Assembly: GCA_934085875.1 (NCBI GenBank)
Contig: CAKOHQ010000020.1
Location: 1 to 21,166, forward strand
DNA length: 21,166 bases
Origin: an uncultured Bacilli bacterium
GTDB taxonomy: Bacteria > Bacillota_I > Bacilli_A > RF39 > UBA660
Reading direction: 5' to 3'
This document shows, one piece after another, positions 8,928 through 16,814 of the stretch (the stretch's first letter is position 1; each line of letters begins with the position of its first letter). The notes beneath the pieces are model-generated. The model made no database searches, was not told the DNA's origin, and worked only from the letters and a program-made list of their open reading frames with translations. The position numbers were made by a program, and so were the translations under genes.

Positions 8928-9854
8928 TCATTTTTTTATAATAAAGTATAATTTATACATTATTATATTACACATAATTTTTTGTTTTAAACTATAATAG
9001 TTTTTGTAATATATATTTTTTCTCCATTTTGGAAAAAAATTTTTTATAATTTCTCTTACATTGTCTATTTTATCATATTTGTTATAATTTAGAAATCTTA
9101 AACTTGCATTTCTTAATAAATGATCTATATATATGTATTCAACTTCTTCTTTATAATCATCTAATAATATTTTTTTATTGTTTTCACAAGCATAAAATAT
9201 ATCATCCATTTTTTTATTATAAGTTTTTTTGTTTAATATTGATTCATTTCGAACAACATAGTTATATAAATAATCACTAATAAACTTTATATTATTTGTA
9301 TATTTTATTAATGAAGGTATAGTTGCTAAATCTTCATAATATATTCCTTCTATAAATTTTATATTGTTGTTTAAAATAAAATCTTTTTTAAATAATTTAT
9401 TACATGCACTTGGTTTTGAAATTATATATCTTTTTTTTAAATCTTTAATGTCAGATATGAAAGTATCAATTTTATCTATATGATTTTCATATATTGCATT
9501 ATAGTTAAAAATTATGATATCTTCATTATTTAATATGTTTTTATTTAAAATTTCTAATGTGTTTTTTTCAACATAATCATCGCTATCTACAAAAAGTATA
9601 TAATCTTTTGTAGCTTTTTTTAGTCCATAATTTCTAGCACTTGATAATCCACCATTCTTTTTTTTATAAGATTTTACTATTTTAGAATATTTTTCTTTAT
9701 AATTATTTATTATGTTCTGCGATTTGTCTGTTGAACCATCATTAACAATTATTATTTCATAATCTTTGTACGTTTGATTTACTAAACTTTCTAAACATTT
9801 ATTCAAATATTTTTCCACATTATAAACTGGAACAATTATACTAAAGCTATTCAT
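8928..9854 (-). CDS. Family 2 glycosyltransferase
   Basis: A 308-residue GT-A enzyme typical of capsule and LPS clusters: VPVYNVEKYL at the N-terminus, NDGST at 38-42, NGGLSSARNYG (nucleotide-sugar and acceptor loop), VDSDD with DSDD at 90-93, and the catalytic-base region YYEDLATIP with Glu 174 and Asp 175. Length is usual for the family. The ATG overlaps the end of the upstream GT4 gene by 8 bases, and its ribosome site (GAAGGGA) lies within that gene, so translation is coupled. It differs clearly from the two GT2 paralogues at the left end (NDGST/DSDD rather than DDCS/AADD), so it probably transfers a different sugar. Confidence 0.92.
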   Translation of the reverse strand: MNSFSIIVPVYNVEKYLNKCLESLVNQTYKDYEIIIVNDGSTDKSQNIINNYKEKYSKIVKSYKKKNGGLSSARNYGLKKATKDYILFVDSDDYVEKNTLEILNKNILNNEDIIIFNYNAIYENHIDKIDTFISDIKDLKKRYIISKPSACNKLFKKDFILNNNIKFIEGIYYEDLATIPSLIKYTNNIKFISDYLYNYVVRNESILNKKTYNKKMDDIFYACENNKKILLDDYKEEVEYIYIDHLLRNASLRFLNYNKYDKIDNVREIIKNFFPKWRKNIYYKNYYSLKQKIMCNIIMYKLYFIIKK

Positions 9855-10968
9855 TATTAAATATCCCTTCCAATTTTGTAATTATTTCTTTATTATATTT
9901 TTTAAAATCAAATTTATTATTGTATTTTTCACTAGATTTAATCATTTCCTTCATGGCTAAATATAAATCATTTGAGTTTTTTTCTATTACTATACCATAT
10001 TTATTATTTATTAAATCTTTAACATCTGAAACATTTGTGGATATTACAGGAATGCTCAGTACAAGTGATTCTAAAACTGTTGTTGGTAATCCTTCAAACT
10101 CACTTGATAAAACAAACACATCCCCTAGCAAAAAATATGGATATGGATTTTTTTGATTATCTATAAATTTAATAACATTATTTAATTTTAATTTTTCAAC
10201 TTGTTTTCTATAGTTTTGTGTATCTTGTCCTTTACCTACAAATATTAGTTGAAAATCTTTATATTCTTTATATAACTTATCTATTGCATTTATTATTCTA
10301 GATAATCTTTTATCAAATTCTGTCTGTCTTCCAATATTAATAAATGTAAATTTTTCGGATTTTTTTATGCTTATTTTTTCTTTACTTTTGTCTATGATTG
10401 TTTTGTAATCTATTAGATTATAGATTGTGTAGCATTTATTTTTGTCTTGTGGATAAACTTGTAAATATGCACTTTTTGCATCGTTTGATACAAATATATT
10501 TTTCTTGAATTTTCTAAAAAATACTCTATTAACAAATTTTTTTACTTTTTTTTCATTTGTTATATTTAAATTTTCATAAGGCTTATAGTTTTCCATGTAT
10601 GTTAGTAAGTTTGTGTGCATCCATGAAATATTATTTTTTGATGCAATGTATCCTATTATAGCACTTGGTATATAACCTGGTGCATAGCAGACTGAAATAT
10701 CATATTTGTGATATTTTTTTATTATTATATTTATGAATTTAAATATATTTATAATTTTTTTTAAGATTTTGTTTTTTACTTTAGTTAAATTTAAACTTTC
10801 TACTTTTATATTTTCATTTAATGTATCTAAATATATGCCTTCTTTCACTTGTAAAAAAATTGTTATATCATATTTGTTTTCGTCTAAATTATTAACTAAA
10901 TTTACTAAACATTTTTCTACTCCACCTGTATCTAAATTAAAAGCAGTAAATATTATCTTTTTTTTCAT
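9847..10968 (-). CDS. GT4-family glycosyltransferase, first of a three-gene set
   Basis: A 373-residue GT-B enzyme. NLDTGGVEKCL near residue 11 is the N-terminal glycine loop. NIGRQTEFDKR from 211 gives the phosphate-binding Arg and Lys. VGKGQD and SSEFEGLPTTVLES (Glu 292 and Glu 300 form the EX7E pair) complete the donor site. AGGAAG precedes the ATG. It opens the GT4-GT2-GT4 series that continues to 7805 with gaps or overlaps of no more than 13 bases. It shares its N-terminal motif and overall layout with the last gene of the set, so the pair may be ancient duplicates. Specificity cannot be predicted from sequence. Confidence 0.9.
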   Translation of the reverse strand: MKKKIIFTAFNLDTGGVEKCLVNLVNNLDENKYDITIFLQVKEGIYLDTLNENIKVESLNLTKVKNKILKKIINIFKFINIIIKKYHKYDISVCYAPGYIPSAIIGYIASKNNISWMHTNLLTYMENYKPYENLNITNEKKVKKFVNRVFFRKFKKNIFVSNDAKSAYLQVYPQDKNKCYTIYNLIDYKTIIDKSKEKISIKKSEKFTFINIGRQTEFDKRLSRIINAIDKLYKEYKDFQLIFVGKGQDTQNYRKQVEKLKLNNVIKFIDNQKNPYPYFLLGDVFVLSSEFEGLPTTVLESLVLSIPVISTNVSDVKDLINNKYGIVIEKNSNDLYLAMKEMIKSSEKYNNKFDFKKYNKEIITKLEGIFNNE

Positions 10969-10991
10969 ATATGTTCTTCCTTTATATTTTT

Positions 10992-11020
10992 ATTATAATA
11001 TAATTGTTATCATTTTTAAA
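10992..11020 (-). promoter_or_regulatory. Possible promoter of the glycosyltransferase operon
   Basis: Minus strand: -10 TATAAT (10992-10997) with a 17-base spacer to a weak -35 TTTAAA (11015-11020), about 25 bases before the ATG at 10968. The flanking gap (10969-11076) is almost pure A/T, so a chance match is possible. No convincing terminator for the upstream gene is seen in the gap. Confidence 0.35.
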
Positions 11021-11076
11021 TAATCATTAAGGTTAATTTTATAAATTGTTTATGATTTTTTTAGTAGATAATGAAA

Positions 11077-12603
11077 TTATTTTTTCTTCATTTCGTAGTA
11101 TGTGTTACCTAATATTACGTTATCATAATAAAATGATTTCTTTTTTATTTCTTTATTAACATAATTATAATCATATTTTTCTATTAGAGTTTGTTCATTT
11201 GAAAATAAATTTGTACCTAATCCTAATTTATTTCCTTCTATTTTTACTCCTAAAGCAGCTAAAGTTGTTGGAAATATATCTAATGAAGTAAACGCTCTAT
11301 TTTTGTAATTATTTGATGTTGTTTGCGAATTTATAAATGCATTATAAATTGTTCTAGTATAATTATCTTCATTAAAGAAACTATTTTGCATTGTCAAATG
11401 ATCTCCGGAAATTATTATTGTAGTATTTTTATAAAAATCTTGTTTTTGTATCCACTTAATAAAATTATTTAACATTTCATCTAAACAATAATAAGAATTT
11501 GCGTAATCACTATCGAATTTTTTTTTACATTTCTTATCTTGGTAACCATCATAAAAATGCGTATCTGCAGTTAATATAGTAAAGTTAAAAGGTTCTTCAT
11601 TCTTTGAAATTTTCTTTAATTCTTTTTTTGCAAATGAAAATAATTTTCTATCTTCAAAGCCCCACCATTCATAATAATCTTTATCTATCCATTTGTTATT
11701 TCTAGCATAATATAAGTCATATATTTCATAATTTCCATGGTATGTAAAGTAATCTTTTCTACCACCAAATGAAGCATCAGAACCTAATAATAAATAATTT
11801 TTATAACTATTATCTTCTAATATATCACCTATACTTGTTGCACCTGGTAAAGATTCCCCATAACCTCTATATTCATTTCCATCTATTACTTTTAAAGGTA
11901 TTCCAGAAGTTTGTGCTACCATTCCTGCTGCTGTCCATGTTGTTAAACTTAAGTTCTTTGCCCCTCCTAAATTATCTTTGTTGCTAAAATTTATATTATT
12001 TAAAGCAATATTTTCTAAATTAGGAATATATGATTTTTCTACATCTCCACCATTTATTGATGATACAGAACTTGTTTCAAGTGATTCCACAAATATATAA
12101 ATTAAATTTTGTTTTTTTTCTGGAAATGTTATATTAACATCTTTTGGATTTACATAATTATCATCTATTAAAGTAGATTTAGAGTTTTGGAATTCAATAT
12201 ATTCTTTTATGCCTAAGTTTGTATAACAATTATATAAACTTATAAATATTAAAAGTATTGAATAAAATAATAATCTTTTCTTTCTTAAATATAATGCATC
12301 TATTAAATAAGTTTTATTTTTTATTTTTATTGTTAATCTATATTTATTTTCTAAATATTTATGATTTAATTTTACTATTATATATAAAATAACAAATGTT
12401 ATTATAGTTAATACTGATACAAAGATTATTCCTTGCTTTAATGCATTAATACTTGTTCCTTTACTATTAATTATACTATATAGTATTTGTTCAAAAGAAA
12501 ATCCACTAAAATTCTTATTAATATAAACACTAGTATAAAATATTGTTAGAGCTATTAGGGTTAAAATAATACATATTATATTATTTCTTTTTTATTTTTT
12601 CAT
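11077..12603 (-). CDS. LTA-synthase/phosphoglycerol-transferase-like enzyme with in-frame stop at codon 4
   Basis: A membrane sulfatase-fold enzyme expected to move glycerol phosphate from phosphatidylglycerol onto a glycan outside the cell. A reading that begins at the GTG at 12090 would cut into the active site (NLIYIFVES). The frame is open up to 12591 and aligns with an ATG at 12603 that has a good GAAAGGA site, but codon 4 is TAA. Counted from that ATG: hydrophobic helices at about 9-28, 59-79 and 111-127; metal-binding Glu 173; TTWTAAGMVAQTSGIPL from 221, where one Thr should be the nucleophile; LTADTH at 344-349; SGDH at 399-402. The AGMVAQ..GIPL and YANS blocks recall MdoB/OpgB more than LtaS. 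It is coupled to the small membrane gene upstream. Whether it is broken, read through, reinitiated or frameshifted is unresolved. The family call itself is firm. Confidence 0.8.
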
Positions 12604-12916
12604 TTTGATTAATCCTTTCAAGTTTAAAAGAAACATCTTTATTTATGATACTATATAGATAACCTAATAAAATATTTGTTATAATTGAAAATAATATATA
12701 TTTTATGGAAAAAGCCATATTATTTTCTATAAAATCTGTTAAATTATATTCGAATCTATTTTTTATATATAGTATTATCATTAATACAAAATTTGATATA
12801 AGTACTAAAGTTAAATAGTTAAATATTAAATCTTTATTATTTTTGTTTTTTGTTAATACTTCATATATTTTAATTCCTATTATACTTGGCAAAAAATAAA
12901 CTAATATACTATTCAT
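12581..12916 (-). CDS. Small three-helix membrane protein next to the phosphoglycerol transferase
   Basis: 111 residues that I do not recognise as a named family. Three hydrophobic segments are visible (about 3-19, 31-50 and 69-90), followed by a charged, lysine-rich tail. AGAAAGAAG gives a usable ribosome site before the ATG, and a promoter with a striking inverted repeat lies directly upstream. Its last 23 bases overlap the start region of the phosphoglycerol-transferase-like gene in another frame, so the two are translationally coupled and probably act together. Its three helices plus the three in the next protein roughly equal the membrane domain of a full LTA synthase, so it may be the detached N-terminal membrane half. 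A separate flippase-like or assembly role is equally possible. Confidence 0.7.
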   Translation of the reverse strand: MNSILVYFLPSIIGIKIYEVLTKNKNNKDLIFNYLTLVLISNFVLMIILYIKNRFEYNLTDFIENNMAFSIKYILFSIITNILLGYLYSIINKDVSFKLERINQNEKIKKK

Positions 12917-12926
12917 TATATCAACT

Positions 12927-12954
12927 TCTTTCTAGCAATATTGTACTAGAAAGA
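12927..12954. repeat. Inverted repeat over the promoter of the small membrane gene
   Basis: TCTTTCTAG, ten bases, then CTAGAAAGA: perfect 9-bp arms. The centre holds the -10 hexamer (TACAAT on the minus strand) and the downstream arm forms the ribosome site. It could be a repressor operator or an RNA hairpin hiding the ribosome site, although most of the upstream arm lies before the predicted transcript start, which favours a DNA operator. Confidence 0.6.
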
Positions 12955-12968
12955 GATTAATAAAGCAA
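12940..12968 (-). promoter_or_regulatory. Promoter of the membrane-protein and phosphoglycerol-transferase pair
   Basis: Minus strand: -35 TTGCTT (12963-12968), 17-base spacer, -10 TACAAT (12940-12945). It sits just beyond the terminator of the tagO-like gene and leaves a leader of roughly 20 bases before the ATG at 12916. Confidence 0.6.
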
Positions 12969-12970
12969 TT

Positions 12971-13000
12971 AAAAACTAGCACTTATTTTTTGCTAGCTTT
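12971..13000 (-). terminator. Intrinsic terminator of the tagO-like gene
   Basis: On the minus strand AAAGCTAGCA and TGCTAGTTTTT form a stem of about ten pairs (one G-U) around an A-rich loop, with a T run on the 3' side. The TAA stop of the gene lies in the loop. The other strand also reads as a usable stem and T tail. Confidence 0.75.
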
Positions 13001-14032
13001 GTCATGTTTATATAATATATCTGTTTTAAATATAAATATTAAGGATATAAACATTAGCAATGAATATAATCCAAATGCTAAATTTGTTTTTCCAATTGCA
13101 TAAAGAATTGATACAGCACTGAATAATGCATTTATAAAATAAATTATTAATACTGTTTTTCTTACTGAAGATGTTTTATTTAATAATTGAAAATGTACAT
13201 GTTCTTTATCTGGCTTTCCAATAGATTCACCTTTTATTAATCTTCTAAGTATTGCTAATAAGGTATCTAGTATTGGTATAAATAGTATTAAAATTGGAAT
13301 AAGGAATGATGTTAGTGTTGCTGTTTTAAACCCTAATAATGATATTACTGCAACCATAAATCCTAAAAACATACTTCCTGTATCTCCCATAAATATGCTT
13401 GCTGGATTAAAATTGTATTTTAAAAATCCTAATGTTGAACCTAACATAATTAAACATAGTATAAATCCTAAACTATCTGTTCTTCCTAGTAATATAGAAA
13501 TTATAATAATCGTTATAAAATATATTGAACTTGTTCCTGCTGCTAATCCGTCTAAACCATCTATTAAGTTAATGGAATTAATACACGCAACAGTAATGAA
13601 TAATGATAAAGGATATGCCCAAAGTCCTAGATCTAAATTCATTCCTAAGAAAGACAATTCATTTATATATACTTTGCCATAAAATACTAATATAATTGCA
13701 ACTAATATTTGCCCCCATAATTTTGTTGTCGCCTTTAACGGCTTTATGTCATCTATTATTCCTAATAAAATAATTAAGAAACTTCCTATTAGAATTGAAA
13801 TCATTTGAGTTGTTAATGGTGCAAAAAACATATACCCGACTAGAAATGATAAGAATATTGCTAATCCTCCCAGTCTTGGCATAGGTTTTTTATGGACTTT
13901 CCTTTTATCTGGAATGTCCATAGCATTTATATGTATAGCAATGTCTTTTATTAATGGCACTAATATTAATGATGATATAAATGTTATTAAAATTATATAA
14001 AATATATTTACATTATTTACTACTATATTCAT
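12983..14032 (-). CDS. tagO: Undecaprenyl-phosphate GlcNAc-1-phosphate transferase (TagO/WecA type)
   Basis: A 349-residue integral membrane enzyme of the MraY/WecA superfamily. It moves a sugar-1-phosphate, usually GlcNAc from UDP-GlcNAc, onto undecaprenyl phosphate and so starts teichoic acid or capsule synthesis. About ten helices are visible. Key motifs are PDKRKVHKKPMPRLGG (from 41), the catalytic Asp pair in GIIDDIKPL (94-95), NLIDGLDGLAAG (155-166), NFNPASIFMGDTGS (197-210) and the cytoplasmic KEHVHFQLL (276-284), which replaces the HIHH-type motif and separates TagO/WecA from MraY. The ribosome site GAGGAAG and a likely promoter lie upstream and a hairpin terminator downstream, so it is probably monocistronic. 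Its place next to the polymer cluster suggests it primes that polymer. The exact sugar is inferred from the family. Confidence 0.92.
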   Translation of the reverse strand: MNIVVNNVNIFYIILITFISSLILVPLIKDIAIHINAMDIPDKRKVHKKPMPRLGGLAIFLSFLVGYMFFAPLTTQMISILIGSFLIILLGIIDDIKPLKATTKLWGQILVAIILVFYGKVYINELSFLGMNLDLGLWAYPLSLFITVACINSINLIDGLDGLAAGTSSIYFITIIIISILLGRTDSLGFILCLIMLGSTLGFLKYNFNPASIFMGDTGSMFLGFMVAVISLLGFKTATLTSFLIPILILFIPILDTLLAILRRLIKGESIGKPDKEHVHFQLLNKTSSVRKTVLIIYFINALFSAVSILYAIGKTNLAFGLYSLLMFISLIFIFKTDILYKHDKASKK

Positions 14033-14051
14033 AGTTCACTTCCTCATAATC

Positions 14052-14080
14052 ACTATATCATGATAACTTTTGTTTATCCA
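14052..14080 (-). promoter_or_regulatory. Likely promoter of the tagO-like gene
   Basis: Minus strand: -35 TGGATA (14075-14080), 17-base spacer, -10 TATAGT (14052-14057). The predicted start lies a few bases before the GAGGAAG ribosome site. A 10-bp palindrome, TATCATGATA (14056-14065), touches the -10 element. Confidence 0.45.
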
Positions 14081-14120
14081 TACTTTTTATTATTATTTAC
14101 ACTTTTTTAACAATTATTAT

Positions 14121-14150
14121 AAAAAGATAAAACTTATTCTGCCTTATCTT
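14121..14150 (-). terminator. Weak terminator after the DUF1292-like gene
   Basis: On the minus strand AAGATAA and TTATCTT pair across a 13-base loop and are followed by a T-rich run. The TAA stop is in the loop. The 7-bp stem has one G-C pair, so termination may be partial. Confidence 0.45.
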
Positions 14151-14415
14151 CATCCATCATCTCTTTTACCATATTCATGTAATTATTAGTGAAATCTATT
14201 AATATAGCTTGTTTATAATCACTTTCTTCTAGTGCTGACATATATATATCATCGCCATCATGTTCTTCTTCAAAAATTTCATATTCTGTTGTTGGATTAC
14301 CAGTTGTTTTATCTAATTTTACTGCAAAGAAATATTTTTTATCATCTATGGCAGATTCATCTAATAATGCATATTCTGTATTATCTTCTAATGTAATAAT
14401 TGTATCTTTTTCCAT
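14134..14415 (-). CDS. Small acidic DUF1292-like protein
   Basis: 93 residues, strongly acidic, with no membrane segment. The pattern IITLEDNTEYALLDESAIDDKKYFFAV, then EYEIFEEEHDGDD, then a further acidic helix, resembles the DUF1292 proteins of Firmicutes, which have no established biochemical role and are often found near Holliday-junction and RNA-metabolism genes. The match here is by pattern only, and the C-terminal 25 residues (ILIDFTNNYMNMVKEMM) seem additional. AGAAAGGA precedes the ATG. It lies 26 bases after the coiled-coil gene in the same direction with no terminator between, so they are likely co-transcribed. Confidence 0.65.
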   Translation of the reverse strand: MEKDTIITLEDNTEYALLDESAIDDKKYFFAVKLDKTTGNPTTEYEIFEEEHDGDDIYMSALEESDYKQAILIDFTNNYMNMVKEMMDEDKAE

Positions 14416-14441
14416 ATAAAATTCCTTTCTATTTATGGTAT

Positions 14442-16748
14442 TTATCTTGTTGGATTTTTCATTTCAATATTGTCTTGACTTAAATCAACTTCATTATTTT
14501 TATCTTTATTCATCAGTTTTTGAACTAAATCTTTTAAATAAGCATTTTCTTTTAATATTTCTGCATTTTGTTTTTCTACTTCTTCTTTTATTATTTCTGC
14601 GATTTGGTCTTTTGTTAAATTTGTTGTTTCTTTTTTGTTATTTTCAACTGTTTTATCTTCTTCATTATGGTTATTTTCTGATTTATTAGAATATTTCTCA
14701 CTTATTTGGTCTATTTTTTCTTTTCCATTTGTAATAATTGTAGATCCTTTTTCTTTTATTTTGTCAATTATTGTTGATTTTTCTTTACTATTATCTTTTT
14801 TTAAATCACCTTCAGATTCAAGATCTTGCGATTCTTTTTCTTTATTATTTTTTTCAGGTTCTTCTTTTTTATTTGAAATTGATTTTATTTTATCTATTAT
14901 TTTTTTATAAACCAATCCCGAACCACCTAACAATGTTAAAGCTTCAATAAGTTTAGGAGCAGTTGCTTCGTATAATGCTTGTCCTGCATTATTTAAATAT
15001 AATCCACTACTAGCAAAATTATATTGACCAAAACCAACTATCTTGGATAGACCTTTATTTATTCCGTGTAGAGTACTGCATATTGCACCTTTTCCTCCTA
15101 AAAGTCCCCATAATCCTGAGTTAATAACCATTAGTGATGACAATGTCAAATATGTTGTTCCCAATAATGCTAGTCCTATTGCTATTGCGGCTAATTTGTG
15201 TTCTTTAATCCAATTTAAAGCTCTTTTAGCTTTTACTTTTAATCCTTTTTTCTTTTTTACTTTCTTTTCTACTTTAAGATATTTTCTTAATTCTTCCTTC
15301 AATTCGTTTGGTAAAGTAGCTATTTTTTCATTTAATTTATTAACTCTATTTTTATATTCTTCACTATTTTTATCAATATTATTTATTTGTTTAATTTCTT
15401 CTAAACATTCATAATAAATTTTTATATTATTTTTTCTTTCTTCAAGTTCTTGTTTTCTTTGTTCTAATTCTTTTTTCTTACTAGAATTTTGAAGTCTATT
15501 TAATTCATCTTCAATTGCTTTCTTTCTTCCATATAATTCTACTGGAACACCTTTATTTTGATTATAATAGTTATCTTGTTCTATTTCTATTTCTTTATAT
15601 TTTTCCTCTAATTCTTTTATTCTGTTTTCTTTGTATCTTTCCTCTAGTTCTTTCTTTGTTTGTTTATATTTTATTTTTAGATTTTCAACTATTTTTGTTT
15701 GTTCTCTAATTTGATATTCTGCATTTTTTATTACTTCTAATGTATATGTCTTATCTGAATTATTACTTGGATTATTTCTTTCAATTAAATTATCTCTTCT
15801 TCTCTTGTATGTTTCTAATGTTTGTTCTTGTTCTTTTATATCTTTTTCTAATTGGTTTAGTATATTTTTTGAAGTTTCATCTAGAATTAATTCTTCATTT
15901 TGTTCTAATTCTTCTAGTTTTCTTATTTCTTCTTCTAACTTTTCTGTTTCTTCTTTATATTTCTTTATTGCTGGACCATCTGTTTCGAACGATAATTCTT
16001 CTTGTTCAGTTTCTTCAATATTAGTTGAATTTGATTCACTTTCATTTCCTACATTATTTTCAGTAATAATTTCAGTTGTATTTTCAGTTAATTCTTTTTC
16101 TTCATCTTTTCTATTTTCATTATTATTTTCATTTTTAATATTTTCTTGTTTTCCTTTAATATCCGCACTTGTTAAACTTACTTCTTTTGCTTTATCTAAT
16201 AAACGTAAAAAATCTTCTTTTTTTTCTTCATTTATATTTTCATATATTTCATTTAGTACATTTTTTATTTCTGTTGTAGAAAGGTTGAAATTAACTTCTG
16301 GCTTAAAAGTTCCAGTAAGATCTTTAATTAAATTATTAAAAATATTATCCATTTCTTCTGTTTCATTTATTAGACTGATAGATGTATTTATTAAATCTGT
16401 TAGATATTTTTCTTTATCTACTTCTTTTGATTCAGTTATTTCATTTTCATTACTAACGTAATTAATATAACTGTTATATTTCTTTTTCACACCTTTTATT
16501 TTATTATAAATTTCTTCATATCTATGATTCATATAATCTATTTGTACACCACGTTTGTCATCGTTACATAAAAATAAATAATTGTCCAACATTTCTTTTG
16601 GGATTAGACCATTTTCATAATCTTTACCTAAATTTACTCCTATTTCTCTTAATTTTTCTGTAAAATTTACCGAAGTACGTTTTTTTGTTCCTTTTAAAGA
16701 ATCTATTTCATTTAATAATTCATCTAATAATTGATTTGTATTTTTCAT
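14442..16748 (-). CDS. Large coiled-coil membrane protein of unknown family
   Basis: 768 residues that I do not recognise. Residues 1-195 form a helical domain. Residues 200-250 are an acidic Asn/Glu linker. Residues 250-310 and 330-480 are charged heptad-rich coiled coil (KYKEETEKLEEEIRKLEEL and similar). Residues 482-512 are strongly basic. Residues 518-541 are a clear transmembrane helix, followed by a Gly-rich stretch and a weaker hydrophobic segment at 597-613. A Lys/Glu linker and a short coiled coil (712-738) end the chain. There is no signal peptide, so both long ends are probably cytosolic around a membrane hairpin. The start at 16748 is chosen over the ATG at 16772 because AGAGAGG lies 8 bases before it and the 16772 ATG abuts the predicted -10 element. 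A structural or membrane-organising role is possible but unproven. Confidence 0.85.
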   Translation of the reverse strand: MKNTNQLLDELLNEIDSLKGTKKRTSVNFTEKLREIGVNLGKDYENGLIPKEMLDNYLFLCNDDKRGVQIDYMNHRYEEIYNKIKGVKKKYNSYINYVSNENEITESKEVDKEKYLTDLINTSISLINETEEMDNIFNNLIKDLTGTFKPEVNFNLSTTEIKNVLNEIYENINEEKKEDFLRLLDKAKEVSLTSADIKGKQENIKNENNNENRKDEEKELTENTTEIITENNVGNESESNSTNIEETEQEELSFETDGPAIKKYKEETEKLEEEIRKLEELEQNEELILDETSKNILNQLEKDIKEQEQTLETYKRRRDNLIERNNPSNNSDKTYTLEVIKNAEYQIREQTKIVENLKIKYKQTKKELEERYKENRIKELEEKYKEIEIEQDNYYNQNKGVPVELYGRKKAIEDELNRLQNSSKKKELEQRKQELEERKNNIKIYYECLEEIKQINNIDKNSEEYKNRVNKLNEKIATLPNELKEELRKYLKVEKKVKKKKGLKVKAKRALNWIKEHKLAAIAIGLALLGTTYLTLSSLMVINSGLWGLLGGKGAICSTLHGINKGLSKIVGFGQYNFASSGLYLNNAGQALYEATAPKLIEALTLLGGSGLVYKKIIDKIKSISNKKEEPEKNNKEKESQDLESEGDLKKDNSKEKSTIIDKIKEKGSTIITNGKEKIDQISEKYSNKSENNHNEEDKTVENNKKETTNLTKDQIAEIIKEEVEKQNAEILKENAYLKDLVQKLMNKDKNNEVDLSQDNIEMKNPTR

Positions 16749-16772
16749 ATTTAGATACCTCTCTTCTATCAT

Positions 16773-16801
16773 ATTTTAACATAATTCTATTGACTAAACA
16801 A
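16773..16801 (-). promoter_or_regulatory. Possible promoter of the coiled-coil gene
   Basis: Minus strand: -10 TAAAAT (16773-16778), 17-base spacer, -35 TTGTTT (16796-16801). The start would fall inside the first candidate ATG, which favours the ATG at 16748. The -35 match is poor. Confidence 0.4.
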
Positions 16802-16814
16802 CTCATTATCTTAA

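Noticed and set aside
11077..12090. Start of the phosphoglycerol-transferase gene at the GTG at 12090 (337 residues)
   Set aside because: The GTG is the valine inside the conserved NLIYIFVES metal-site segment, and the same frame stays open with membrane helices for 167 more codons upstream. There is no ribosome site before the GTG.
14635..16461. Several long plus-strand readings opposite the coiled-coil gene
   Set aside because: They are Ser/Phe/Leu-rich mirror translations of the Glu/Lys-rich coiled coil (TTC and TCT codons opposite GAA and AGA) and have no ribosome sites.
16749..16772. Eight-residue longer start of the coiled-coil protein at 16772
   Set aside because: No ribosome site precedes it, it abuts the predicted -10 element, and AGAGAGG lies at the right distance for the ATG at 16748.
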